A stretch of DNA of 6,173 nucleotides from an uncultured Bacteroidales bacterium (GTDB taxonomy: Bacteria > Bacteroidota > Bacteroidia > Bacteroidales > Paludibacteraceae), in the NCBI GenBank assembly GCA_937907165.1, contig CALCUH010000045.1, forward strand, positions 1-6,173, written 5' to 3'. A program made the position numbers and the translations under genes. A model generated the notes under the pieces. The model did not search any database. It saw only the letters and a program-made list of their open reading frames with translations, and was not told the DNA's origin. Below, piece after piece: positions 1 to 6,173 of the stretch (within the stretch, counting starts at the first letter, position 1; every line of letters starts with the position of its first letter).

Positions 1-393
1 TTGCACCACGTATGTTTTTTGTTGGCTTTTGTCTTCGGATGTGCTGAGGATTTCGATCTTTTTGTTGAAATTAAGAGGGGAACCGTTTTTGAATTCGATC
101 CATTCATTATCCTGTTTTATTTGGATGGTCGGTTGTGACGTGTATCCATAGAATCTTGTGTAAATGTTTGTGAGTTCCGTTCCTAAATCCAACGAATCGT
201 AGTTGTAAATAGTTTCTTCCACATCATTTACAATAAAGGTTGCGGGAATATTGCTTAGGACCATGCTTCTAACGCGCGGGTCGCTTAGGTTTTTCAGTGC
301 GTTCGTGTCGTCCTCATCCTTGTCGCATGAGGTGAAGATTGACACTGAACATAATGCCGTAAGTATGAGAGAAATGAAAAACTTATGTTTCAT
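1..393 (-). CDS. Lipoprotein, probably DUF6242-like, 3' end outside window
   Basis: 131 codons are visible from the ATG at 393 (read leftwards) to the window edge, with no stop. The N-terminus is a lipoprotein signal: M-K-H-K, a hydrophobic stretch at residues 5-22, then the lipobox F-T-S-C with Cys23. The cysteine is followed by D-K-D-E-D-D, an acidic run like the Bacteroidota export signal that sends lipoproteins to the cell surface. Residues from about 38 on (DPRVRSMVLSNIP, then YNYDSLDLGTEL, then a beta-rich stretch ending KTYVV) resemble, from memory, the N-terminal domain of DUF6242 lipoproteins, whose function is unknown; that assignment is tentative. The ATG is supported by the complete signal peptide right after it and a promoter box about 20 bases upstream. 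The gene is separated from yqaA by 111 bases and is probably its own transcription unit. Any C-terminal domain lies outside the window. Confidence 0.8.
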   Translation of the reverse strand, partial: MKHKFFISLILTALCSVSIFTSCDKDEDDTNALKNLSDPRVRSMVLSNIPATFIVNDVEETIYNYDSLDLGTELTNIYTRFYGYTSQPTIQIKQDNEWIEFKNGSPLNFNKKIEILSTSEDKSQQKTYVVQ

Positions 394-412
394 AACATGA
401 TTAATTTTAACG

Positions 413-428
413 CAAAAGTACAAAAATA
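413..428 (-). promoter_or_regulatory. Bacteroidota-type promoter (-7 boxes) for the lipoprotein gene
   Basis: On the minus strand two adjacent octamers fit the Bacteroidota -7 consensus TAnnTTTG: TATTTTTG (428-421) and TACTTTTG (420-413). The second continues as TACTTTTGCG, a common form. The ATG of the lipoprotein gene starts at 393, leaving a leader of roughly 12-25 bases. No clean TTTG -33 box is seen at the usual spacing, only T-rich sequence around 444-453, so which box is used is uncertain. The surrounding gap (394-504) is strongly AT-rich. I saw no convincing terminator hairpin after yqaA, so some read-through from the upstream operon is possible. Confidence 0.55.
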
Positions 429-504
429 TATCTTAGAAGCGGATTAAAAATTTACGACTCATAAAAATCTCGCCCAAAAAAATATAAACAGCTTCATAGA
501 ACAA

Positions 505-951
505 TCATCCGACGATGAAATTATGGGCGGCCATCCAAGCGAAGTACCTCAAGCCTTTGCCGATTGTCATGAAGAGGCAAACTAGCCAGGCGTTGCTTCT
601 CAGGTAACCTAGCGCAACTTCTATGACTTCTCCTATCACAGGTAAAAAGCCTAATGCAGCTAATACGGCCCCTTTGTTTTTCAGTTTTTGGCTCCATTCG
701 AGCACCTTCTCCTCTTTGATTCCGAACCGTCGTTCAAGGATTCCCATCTTTCCTAGTTTCCCGAGCCAATAGCAGGTCATTCCGCCTATCGTGTTGCCGG
801 CTGTTGCGGAGATGAGGCAGAGGACGGGATTGGCTCCGGCGATCAGCAATCCTGAGAGGAGGACTTCGGAACTGAACGGCAGTATCGATCCCGCTAATAA
901 CGCGACGATGAATAGCCCCCAATATCCGTAGTTAGCCAGAAAGTCGATCAT
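505..951 (-). CDS. yqaA: YqaA family inner-membrane protein (DedA/VTT-like)
   Basis: This 148-residue protein resembles E. coli YqaA, as I recall that sequence, over its whole length. The matching blocks are LPFSSEVLL (residues 24-32), ATAGNTIGGMT (49-59), KGAVLAALGFLPVIGE (93-108) and GKGLRYFAWMAA (131-142). It belongs to the DedA/SNARE-associated (VTT) superfamily. Some DedA members recycle undecaprenyl phosphate across the membrane, but YqaA itself has no settled function. Hydrophobic segments lie near residues 7-38 (probably a re-entrant hairpin), 43-64, 93-115 and 120-143. Conserved acidic and basic residues in membrane segments (Glu29, Glu108, Arg135) are the kind found important in DedA proteins. 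It is the last gene of the apparent operon: its ATG is 12 bases after the stop of the preceding membrane-protein gene, and its TGA ends at 505. No Shine-Dalgarno is visible. Family call is firm; the substrate is unknown. Confidence 0.88.
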   Translation of the reverse strand: MIDFLANYGYWGLFIVALLAGSILPFSSEVLLSGLLIAGANPVLCLISATAGNTIGGMTCYWLGKLGKMGILERRFGIKEEKVLEWSQKLKNKGAVLAALGFLPVIGEVIEVALGYLRSNAWLVCLFMTIGKGLRYFAWMAAHNFIVG

Positions 952-963
952 TATGCTAGATGG

Positions 964-1974
964 TTAGAATAGATGTGGTTGGATAAAAAATATGATAGAG
1001 CACGCGAAAAATAGGCAAAGCAATATTTTGGAGAGTATTGTCCATTGTAGTGTGAAGTATTGTCCGATAATGAAGCAGCAGAAGAATAGGCAAGTAGGCA
1101 GTGCTATTTGCGCGTGACTCATATTCATTAAAATGATAATGAGCGTCATGAAGAAGCTGTATGTGAGGAAGATCACCTCTTCGCGGCTTCTAATGTTCTG
1201 GTGTGATCTGGTATGGATGAAGTGTAATAGGGAGAAGACGAAGAGGAGCGCAATAAGGCAAATATAGGCAAATTGTTCCATGTTTCCTTCCAAGGAAGGC
1301 CATCCGTTAAGGACGACCCATGTGTTCCAGTAGGAAGTCCACGTGTCCATTTGGTTGAATCCTAAAGCCGCTAGTACGCAATAGAAGTAAGGCATGAGGA
1401 TTCCTGTGAAAAAGGCGAGAATCACCTTCAGTTTGAGTGAGTTGCATCTGTAAAGCAACGTGAAGAAGGGAATGCAGAGGACGACGAATTGGAGGGCGAA
1501 GAGGGTTGCCAAGGAGAGTAGCAGTCCGGCGTCGAAGGCTCGGATGATGAATCTGTCGGGACTTCCCTCGACTAGTCTGAAGGTGGTGTTCACGAAGAAC
1601 ACGATGCAGATGGTGATGATCCAAGAGGTCGAGAAGCAGTGCGGACGCATCAGAAGGGATGCGGTGATAAGGAAGAAAAACGCGGGCAGAATGGTCCTCA
1701 CGTTGATGAACGAGAAGGTCTCGTTGAGCCAGACCATGCAATAGCCTGTGATGAGGACGCATGAGAATGCGGCGAGACGTCCTGTCCAACTATTGAACTG
1801 TAGATGTTCGCTCAGAAAAACAGCAAGCGGGGAATCCCCCACGATGACGGATTCTCCACTTGCCAATGTGCCTGGAATAAATATCTCGTACCACAATATC
1901 AGTGCGACAACGATTGATATCAGTATGGTCGAAACGCCTGGTAATATGTTGTCTTTATATTGTAGGTACTGCAT
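964..1974 (-). CDS. Polytopic membrane protein, probably DUF6427
   Basis: This 336-residue, very hydrophobic protein has about ten predicted membrane segments, near residues 13-34, 65-84, 95-110, 115-130, 146-175, 182-204, 234-252, 266-284, 288-306 and 312-331. I see no catalytic signature. The central part (NVRTILPAFFFL at 91-102, RAFDAGLLLSLATLF at 145-159, GILMPYFYC at 191-199) resembles DUF6427, a Bacteroidota family of unknown function whose members are sometimes mislabelled beta-carotene 15,15'-monooxygenase; no oxygenase feature is visible here. The ATG lies 9 bases after the purD stop, and the TAA is 12 bases before the yqaA start, so it is probably cotranscribed with both. The loop at 35-62 and the Trp-rich loop at 209-226 are the main non-membrane stretches. 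An EpsG/Wzy-like or other envelope-glycan membrane protein is an alternative, but nothing specific supports it. Confidence 0.82.
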   Translation of the reverse strand: MQYLQYKDNILPGVSTILISIVVALILWYEIFIPGTLASGESVIVGDSPLAVFLSEHLQFNSWTGRLAAFSCVLITGYCMVWLNETFSFINVRTILPAFFFLITASLLMRPHCFSTSWIITICIVFFVNTTFRLVEGSPDRFIIRAFDAGLLLSLATLFALQFVVLCIPFFTLLYRCNSLKLKVILAFFTGILMPYFYCVLAALGFNQMDTWTSYWNTWVVLNGWPSLEGNMEQFAYICLIALLFVFSLLHFIHTRSHQNIRSREEVIFLTYSFFMTLIIILMNMSHAQIALPTCLFFCCFIIGQYFTLQWTILSKILLCLFFACSIIFFIQPHLF

Positions 1975-1983
1975 GGTGAGATA

Positions 1984-3255
1984 TTATTTTAGGTCTTTCC
2001 CGATATCTGAACGGAAATATTTTTTTTCGAATTGGATTTTCTGGGCATTCTTGAACGAAACCGCCAAAGCGTCTTCTTTGGTTTTCCCGTAGGAGCTGAC
2101 CGAGATGACGCGACCGCCGTTTGTCAACAGCTTACCGTCTTGCATCTTGGTGCCTGCATGGAAGACGATGCTGTCTTTCACCTCTTCGATGCCGGTGATT
2201 ACTTTGCCTTTCTCGTAAGCTTCAGGATAGCCGCCCGATACGAGCATGACGGTGACTGCCGCACGTTCGTCCACTTCCAGTGTCTTGGAAGCCAAAGTGC
2301 CGGTTGCCACGCCCTCGAAGAGTTCCACGAGGTCTGATTTGATGCGAAGCATCACAGCCTCTGTCTCAGGGTCACCCATTCTGACATTGTACTCAATCAC
2401 CATCGGTTCGTTTTTGACGTTGATTAAGCCTAAGAATATGAATCCTTTATAAGTGATTCCCTCTTTTTTCAAGCCTTCGATAGTAGGGATGACGATTCTT
2501 TTCTCAACTTTCTCCATGAAAACCTTATCGGCGAACGGAACTGGAGAAACGGAACCCATACCACCCGTATTTAATCCTGTATCTCCTTCTCCGATTCTTT
2601 TGTAGTCTTTCGCTACAGGGAGGATCTTATAGTCGTTACCGTCGGAGAGGACGAATACGGAGCATTCGATGCCGGAAAGGAACTCCTCGATGACGACCGT
2701 TGAGCTGGCGTCGCCGAATTTTCCGTCCAACATATTGCGTAATTCCTTTTTAGCCTCCTCCAAGTCAGGGATAATTAATACACCCTTTCCAGCGGCCAAT
2801 CCGTCGGCTTTCAGCACGTAGGGAGCTTCCAGTTGTTCCAAGAACTTGCAGCCCTCTTCCAATGTTTGGGAGGTGAAACTCTTGTATCTGGCGGTAGGAA
2901 TGTTGTGACGCATCATAAAGGCTTTGGCGAAGTCCTTGCTTCCCTCCATCTTAGCGCCCTCTTTAGAAGGACCGATGACTGGGATGGATTTCAGCTCGGG
3001 ATCGTTAGCGAAGAAGTCGTAAATGCCGTTTACTAGCGGATCTTCTGGTCCAACAACCACCATGTTCACATTGTGGCTTAAGGCGAATTGTTTGATGGAA
3101 GGGAAATCGTTCGCTGAGATGTTCACGTTCTCTCCTACATTTAGGGTGCCGCCGTTTCCGGGAGCGATGAAGAGTTTTTCGACTTTTTTGCTTTGGGAGA
3201 TCTTCCATGCGAGTGCATGTTCTCTTCCTCCAGAGCCTAACAATAGTATGTTCAT
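1984..3255 (-). CDS. purD: Phosphoribosylamine-glycine ligase (GAR synthetase)
   Basis: PurD joins 5-phosphoribosylamine to glycine using ATP, giving GAR, the second step of cytoplasmic de novo purine synthesis. The 423-residue length is normal for a monofunctional bacterial enzyme. The pre-ATP-grasp domain starts with GSGGREHA (7-14), PGNGGT (32-37) and VGPEDPL (68-74). The ATP-grasp domain shows KADGLAAGKGV (149-159), EEFLSGIECSV (190-200), NTGGMG (229-234) and EYNVRMGDPETE (288-299), where Glu288 and Asn290 are the expected metal ligands. A C-terminal domain follows from about 326, with VSGGYP at 339-344. All key motifs are intact. The ATG at 3255 overlaps the TGA of the deacetylase gene (ATGA), and the motif-bearing protein begins directly there, which fixes the start. 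The TAA is 9 bases before the next membrane-protein gene. No other purine gene is nearby, so expression is likely tied to the envelope genes around it. Confidence 0.98.
   Translation of the reverse strand: MNILLLGSGGREHALAWKISQSKKVEKLFIAPGNGGTLNVGENVNISANDFPSIKQFALSHNVNMVVVGPEDPLVNGIYDFFANDPELKSIPVIGPSKEGAKMEGSKDFAKAFMMRHNIPTARYKSFTSQTLEEGCKFLEQLEAPYVLKADGLAAGKGVLIIPDLEEAKKELRNMLDGKFGDASSTVVIEEFLSGIECSVFVLSDGNDYKILPVAKDYKRIGEGDTGLNTGGMGSVSPVPFADKVFMEKVEKRIVIPTIEGLKKEGITYKGFIFLGLINVKNEPMVIEYNVRMGDPETEAVMLRIKSDLVELFEGVATGTLASKTLEVDERAAVTVMLVSGGYPEAYEKGKVITGIEEVKDSIVFHAGTKMQDGKLLTNGGRVISVSSYGKTKEDALAVSFKNAQKIQFEKKYFRSDIGKDLK
3252..3255 (-). other. ATGA stop/start overlap (deacetylase-purD)
   Basis: On the minus strand the bases ATGA contain both the purD start (ATG, 3255-3253) and the deacetylase stop (TGA, 3254-3252). 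No Shine-Dalgarno precedes it; the upstream stretch is A-rich. Such overlaps usually mean that translation of the second gene is coupled to the first, which supports the two being on one transcript. Confidence 0.85.
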
Positions 3256-3887
3256 AATCCGTTATTAATGTTTTCTTCTGTTAATACTTCGAATTTATAG
3301 CCCTCTTCCATCAGATAGTCGATGGCTTTCGGCAGGGCGTAGCGGATGTTTTTTTCCGCTTTTAGGGAATCGTGGAAAACGATGATCGAACCGTTCCTCG
3401 TATATTTTTTCACGATTCCGAGGACCTCCTCTCCTGTAAGTTTACGATTGTAGTCGCGGGTGACAACATCCCAAAAGACGATTCTGAAGTTTTTGCGTAG
3501 TGTCATGAACTGCGCATACCTCAATATTCCGTGGGGGGGTCTGAATAGTTTGCTTTTGATGAAATCATCTGCCTTTTTCGTATTCGTGATATACTTCTTC
3601 GAGGAGGTGTAGAGACCTTGCATGTGGTTGAACGTGTGGTTGCCCACGACATGGCCCGCTTCTATCACTTGTTGGAAAACGTCCGGATGTTTCCTGACAT
3701 TATCGCCCACGCAGAAAAATGTGGCTTTTATCTTTTTTTCTTCCAATAGGTCCAATACGAAAGGGGTGACCTCGGGAATCGGACCATCGTCGAAAGTTAG
3801 GAAAACCGTTTTCTCTTTACGAGGCAAACGCCAGACTGTGTTAGGAAATAATTTCCTATACACAGCTGGCAATTGTTCTATCAGCAT
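3252..3887 (-). CDS. Polysaccharide deacetylase (NodB domain, CE4)
   Basis: This 211-residue protein is almost entirely a NodB homology domain, a metal-dependent fold that removes N- or O-acetyl groups from glycans such as peptidoglycan, chitin oligomers or capsule. All five motifs are visible: TFDDGP at 31-36 (Asp33 the probable base, Asp34 a metal ligand), NHTFNH at 83-88 (His84 and His88 the other ligands), RPPHG at 116-120, WDVVTRDY at 139-146, and VFHDS at 170-174 (His172). It is therefore likely active. RPPHG departs from the commoner RPPYG, and it is encoded across a run of seven C. There is no signal peptide or obvious membrane anchor, so its location and substrate are unclear; compact, leaderless members of this type are familiar in Bacteroidota. 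The ATG at 3887 is one base after the stop of the DUF2723 gene, and the end overlaps purD by four bases, so it is tightly cotranscribed with both. Confidence 0.93.
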   Translation of the reverse strand: MLIEQLPAVYRKLFPNTVWRLPRKEKTVFLTFDDGPIPEVTPFVLDLLEEKKIKATFFCVGDNVRKHPDVFQQVIEAGHVVGNHTFNHMQGLYTSSKKYITNTKKADDFIKSKLFRPPHGILRYAQFMTLRKNFRIVFWDVVTRDYNRKLTGEEVLGIVKKYTRNGSIIVFHDSLKAEKNIRYALPKAIDYLMEEGYKFEVLTEENINNGL

Positions 3888-3888
3888 T

Positions 3889-6173
3889 TTATTGGTTCAT
3901 TGTTTGGTATGTGGCAAAAAATTGGTTGAGAGCCTCTTCGTCTTTTGCCGCATCCTCATCTTTTTGGGATTTCTCGATGGATACGATTTCGTGCAAAATC
4001 CTGAAATGTTCGGAGAATACGTCTGATTGTCCGATTTTCCTCTTGAATGAAGGTTTCATGCCGTTAATCCATTTAAGATGTTGGATGGCTGTCTCCTTCA
4101 TTGCATCGAAGATCGGTTCCGCCTTTTCGTAGCATCCTAGGTCATTATATTGTCTGGCCATCATTAAAGAGATGGTGTTGTAAGGAACTTGTGGAGCTGG
4201 CAACACCTTTTGTGCGAAGTCAAGCACTTCGATGGCACGCGCTTTGCGCTCATCCGCACGTTTATTAGCGGCTAAGGTATCTATCGAACTACCATAGTTC
4301 TTTATCGCTGTTGACAATTCGGCATTATTCATTGAATTAGCTTTCACTCCGAGAATGTTCACGGCGCTTGTCCTAGCATGCGCGATGAGCAAAGAATCGG
4401 AGAATCGCCCGCCGTTGGAAATCGAACTATTGTTGTAGTAAGCGGCTGTATAATTCCTATAAGTATTCATGAACCGTTTGTCGTTGATGCTTTGGTCTTG
4501 CAGAGCCCATGAAAGCAACTCGCAGTAATTGTGTTCCGTAGTTGCTTGGCTGGCTTCGAGCATCAATGCGTCGACGAGTCGCAAGAACATCAGTCTTAAT
4601 GTCTGAGTCATACGCAAATTGTTCTCTTCCAAATAGATATTCGGATTTTCAGCGATTCCTCCCCATTTGAACTTGTGGAGCATGTTGTCATACATTTTGT
4701 CGGTATTGACTAGTTCGCTGCTTAGGAACGGATCTTTTTTGATCGGAACGATGCGGTATGCCATACCTTCGAGTTGGAGGTAATCGTTCAGTCCTGTAAA
4801 GCTCTCTTTCCCAACTGTGGTGGCGAAATACATAGGACGTTCCCAATGGTTGTTGGCGAGAAGGTCGAGGATGAATATCTCATGTTTGCCGAGGTATCTT
4901 TTCGATTTACTCAATCCGATGTTCATTCTTGGAGCAACCTTATCCTTGTCTTTTGCGTCAACGGTTCCGAATTTAACCGCTTCGTCGGCGTTCACGTCCA
5001 AATAGAGGTTTCTTGCAGGGAAGAACCAGAATTTAGCGTCTGGATCCCTGAGAATTCTATTTTTAATCTTTTGGTCGTTTTCCACCATGATTTGGTTCGC
5101 TTTCTTCAAATCGATGGCTTGCCCGTCCATTAGATCGACGATTTCGGCATAGTCCATTCTTCCGTTCATATAGTCTTTCGGCTGTAATGAGATTGGAAGA
5201 GCTTTGGACTCGTAGGCGTCGCGTCTCATTTGGTCTAGATACCATCCCATCTGCAAATAACTGAGGTTCGCCACCCTTTGGTCGGTGCCGACTCCTTCAA
5301 CTTCTTGGTTGTACCAAAGAGGGAAGGTATCGTTATCTCCGTTGGTGAAGATGATTCCGTTCGGATCCATCGTCAGAAGGTAGTTTTGACCGAAGTCGCG
5401 GCATGTGAATCTGCCTGAACGGTCGTGGTCGTCCCAGTTTTGTGAAGCCATCAATACTGGTGCCGCCAATAGGCAAATTACGGTAGCTACTCCAGCGGCG
5501 ATGGTTTTGTTGATTTTGCTGCCAATCAGTTCGGCGATAGCTGGAACGGCCAAACCTATCCAAATACAGAAAGCATAGAATGAACCCGCATACGCATAGT
5601 CACGTTCACGTGGCTGGAGCGGTGTCTGGTTCAGGTATAACACGATTGCGAGACCTGTCATGAAGAAAAGGGTGAAAGTAATCACAAAGCTTTGCTTGCC
5701 TGCGTTTTCGTTGCTCTTCTTCTTTTTCTTATATTGGAATACCGCACCTAGAATTCCGAGAATGAACGGAAGACCGTAATAGGTGTTGCGGCCTTTGTTG
5801 TTCCTCATCTCGTCAGGCAAGTTGGTTTGGTCTCCATACATGAGGGAGTCGATGAAGTCGATACCGGCGAAGCAGGGCGCGACATTCATAGATGCCCCGT
5901 CACCGTTCAAGCCCTGACAGGAGCCGAAGTTCACGACTTGAAAGCCCTCGAATGTCTGGGTGCGCCAGACATACTGGCCAGAGGTTCCTCCGCTCGCGGG
6001 CCCTTTGTCAGGGTCTGGTTTCTGACCGTTGTAGGTGTCGCGGAGTGAGATAGACAGGTTGATATAGTCCGCCGACTCGCGCCTGAGATTCCCTTCGCTG
6101 GCCGAGAGAATCGTCTTGTCCTTTCCTTCGACCGCGTAGAAGTAAATGCGCTTCGGGTAGAGGTCGCTCTGGC
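3889..6173 (-). CDS. DUF2723 / TMEM260-like membrane glycosyltransferase, 5' part missing
   Basis: The frame is open from the right edge to the TAA at 3889, giving 760 visible residues; the GTG at 5934 is internal, because the same frame runs 79 codons further upstream. Family members are about 1,100 residues, so the catalytic N-terminal GT-C membrane domain is outside the window. Visible membrane segments are near residues 131-147, 162-180, 191-216 and 222-242. The lysine-rich loop at about 147-155 is probably cytoplasmic, placing the long C-terminal region (from about 244) in the periplasm. Typical family motifs are QTPLQPRERDYAYAG (182-196), NWDDHDRSGR (245-254) and GDNDTFPLWYNQE (278-290). 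Human TMEM260 is a protein O-mannosyltransferase; bacterial members may likewise move sugar from a polyprenyl-phosphate donor, but donor and acceptor are not known here. It is the first visible gene of the operon, one base from the deacetylase gene. The first 100 or so visible residues look unlike the family. Confidence 0.9.
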   Translation of the reverse strand, partial: QSDLYPKRIYFYAVEGKDKTILSASEGNLRRESADYINLSISLRDTYNGQKPDPDKGPASGGTSGQYVWRTQTFEGFQVVNFGSCQGLNGDGASMNVAPCFAGIDFIDSLMYGDQTNLPDEMRNNKGRNTYYGLPFILGILGAVFQYKKKKKSNENAGKQSFVITFTLFFMTGLAIVLYLNQTPLQPRERDYAYAGSFYAFCIWIGLAVPAIAELIGSKINKTIAAGVATVICLLAAPVLMASQNWDDHDRSGRFTCRDFGQNYLLTMDPNGIIFTNGDNDTFPLWYNQEVEGVGTDQRVANLSYLQMGWYLDQMRRDAYESKALPISLQPKDYMNGRMDYAEIVDLMDGQAIDLKKANQIMVENDQKIKNRILRDPDAKFWFFPARNLYLDVNADEAVKFGTVDAKDKDKVAPRMNIGLSKSKRYLGKHEIFILDLLANNHWERPMYFATTVGKESFTGLNDYLQLEGMAYRIVPIKKDPFLSSELVNTDKMYDNMLHKFKWGGIAENPNIYLEENNLRMTQTLRLMFLRLVDALMLEASQATTEHNYCELLSWALQDQSINDKRFMNTYRNYTAAYYNNSSISNGGRFSDSLLIAHARTSAVNILGVKANSMNNAELSTAIKNYGSSIDTLAANKRADERKARAIEVLDFAQKVLPAPQVPYNTISLMMARQYNDLGCYEKAEPIFDAMKETAIQHLKWINGMKPSFKRKIGQSDVFSEHFRILHEIVSIEKSQKDEDAAKDEEALNQFFATYQTMNQ
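5870..6173 (-). other. G+C-rich segment of unclear origin within the DUF2723 frame
   Basis: The minus-strand frame is open and codon-like here, with many codons ending in G or C. G+C is about 57% over 5881-6173 against about 49% over 5581-5880 (hand counts). The encoded residues include a Pro/Gly/Ser-rich stretch (KPDPDKGPASGGTSG, visible residues 51-65) and two cysteines (visible residues 84 and 100). I do not see the aromatic block (like YWRYFMWNF) that I recall directly upstream of the FID motif in DUF2723 proteins. Family-like sequence resumes around GIDFIDS at about 5865. It could be a divergent periplasmic loop, an insertion, or a chimeric join near a contig end. Confidence 0.4.

Noticed and set aside
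430..504. A terminator after yqaA
   Set aside because: There are T-rich runs on the minus strand but no GC-rich inverted repeat before them that I could pair convincingly.
394..504. A small RNA or riboswitch in the intergenic gap
   Set aside because: The gap is only 111 bases, AT-rich, and shows no stable stem-loops or known aptamer motifs beyond the promoter boxes.
1307..1789. A 160-codon minus-strand frame inside the DUF6427-like gene
   Set aside because: The product is rich in His, Arg and Leu with no domain, typical of an out-of-frame shadow of a membrane-protein gene, and the other frame encodes the coherent ten-segment protein.
2020..2027. Run of eight A on the coding strand near the end of purD
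   Set aside because: It encodes ordinary Glu-Lys-Lys-Tyr residues near the C-terminus, the frame is intact, and a slip would change only the last dozen or so residues; probably incidental.
3889..5934. Taking the GTG at 5934 as the start of the DUF2723 protein
   Set aside because: The same frame continues open for 79 codons to the window edge, and the catalytic N-terminal membrane domain of the family would be missing, so the gene is truncated by the window rather than starting here.
5827..6048. Plus-strand open frame of 73 codons
   Set aside because: It lies antisense to the open, codon-like DUF2723 frame in G+C-rich sequence, where stop codons are rare by chance, and shows no recognisable domain.

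Overview
This window is most likely from the Bacteroidota, probably order Bacteroidales. The evidence is a DUF2723-type membrane glycosyltransferase with the family's characteristic motifs, a probable DUF6427 membrane protein, a lipoprotein whose cysteine is followed by an acidic surface-export-like run, starts without a clear Shine-Dalgarno sequence, and a TAnnTTTG -7 promoter box. All six recognisable genes lie on the minus strand, so transcription runs from high to low coordinates.

From right to left: (1) 6173-3889 is the 3' part of a DUF2723 / TMEM260-like GT-C protein whose start lies beyond the window. It has four visible membrane segments followed by a large, probably periplasmic C-terminal region. 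(2) 3887-3252 is a small NodB-type polysaccharide deacetylase. (3) 3255-1984 is purD, the GAR synthetase of purine biosynthesis, whose ATG overlaps the deacetylase stop (ATGA). (4) 1974-964 is a polytopic membrane protein of unknown function, tentatively DUF6427. (5) 951-505 is a YqaA/DedA-like membrane protein. These five genes are separated by -4 to +12 bases and no terminator or promoter is visible between them, so they look like one operon. (6) After a 111-base AT-rich gap holding a good Bacteroidota-type promoter, 393-1 is the 5' part of a lipoprotein gene, probably DUF6242-like, that runs off the left edge.

Functionally, one housekeeping enzyme (PurD) sits inside a set of envelope genes: a lipid-phosphosugar-type glycosyltransferase, a carbohydrate deacetylase and two membrane proteins, one from the superfamily that contains polyprenyl-phosphate recycling proteins. 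A link through lipid-linked glycans is plausible but inferred.

The least ordinary feature is the rightmost 300 bases. The reading frame stays open and looks coding, but it is more G+C-rich (about 57% against 49% next door) and lacks the aromatic motif I expect at this point in DUF2723 proteins. It may be a divergent segment, a recombination or a chimeric contig end. I saw no RNA gene, CRISPR array, insertion sequence or clearly novel system.
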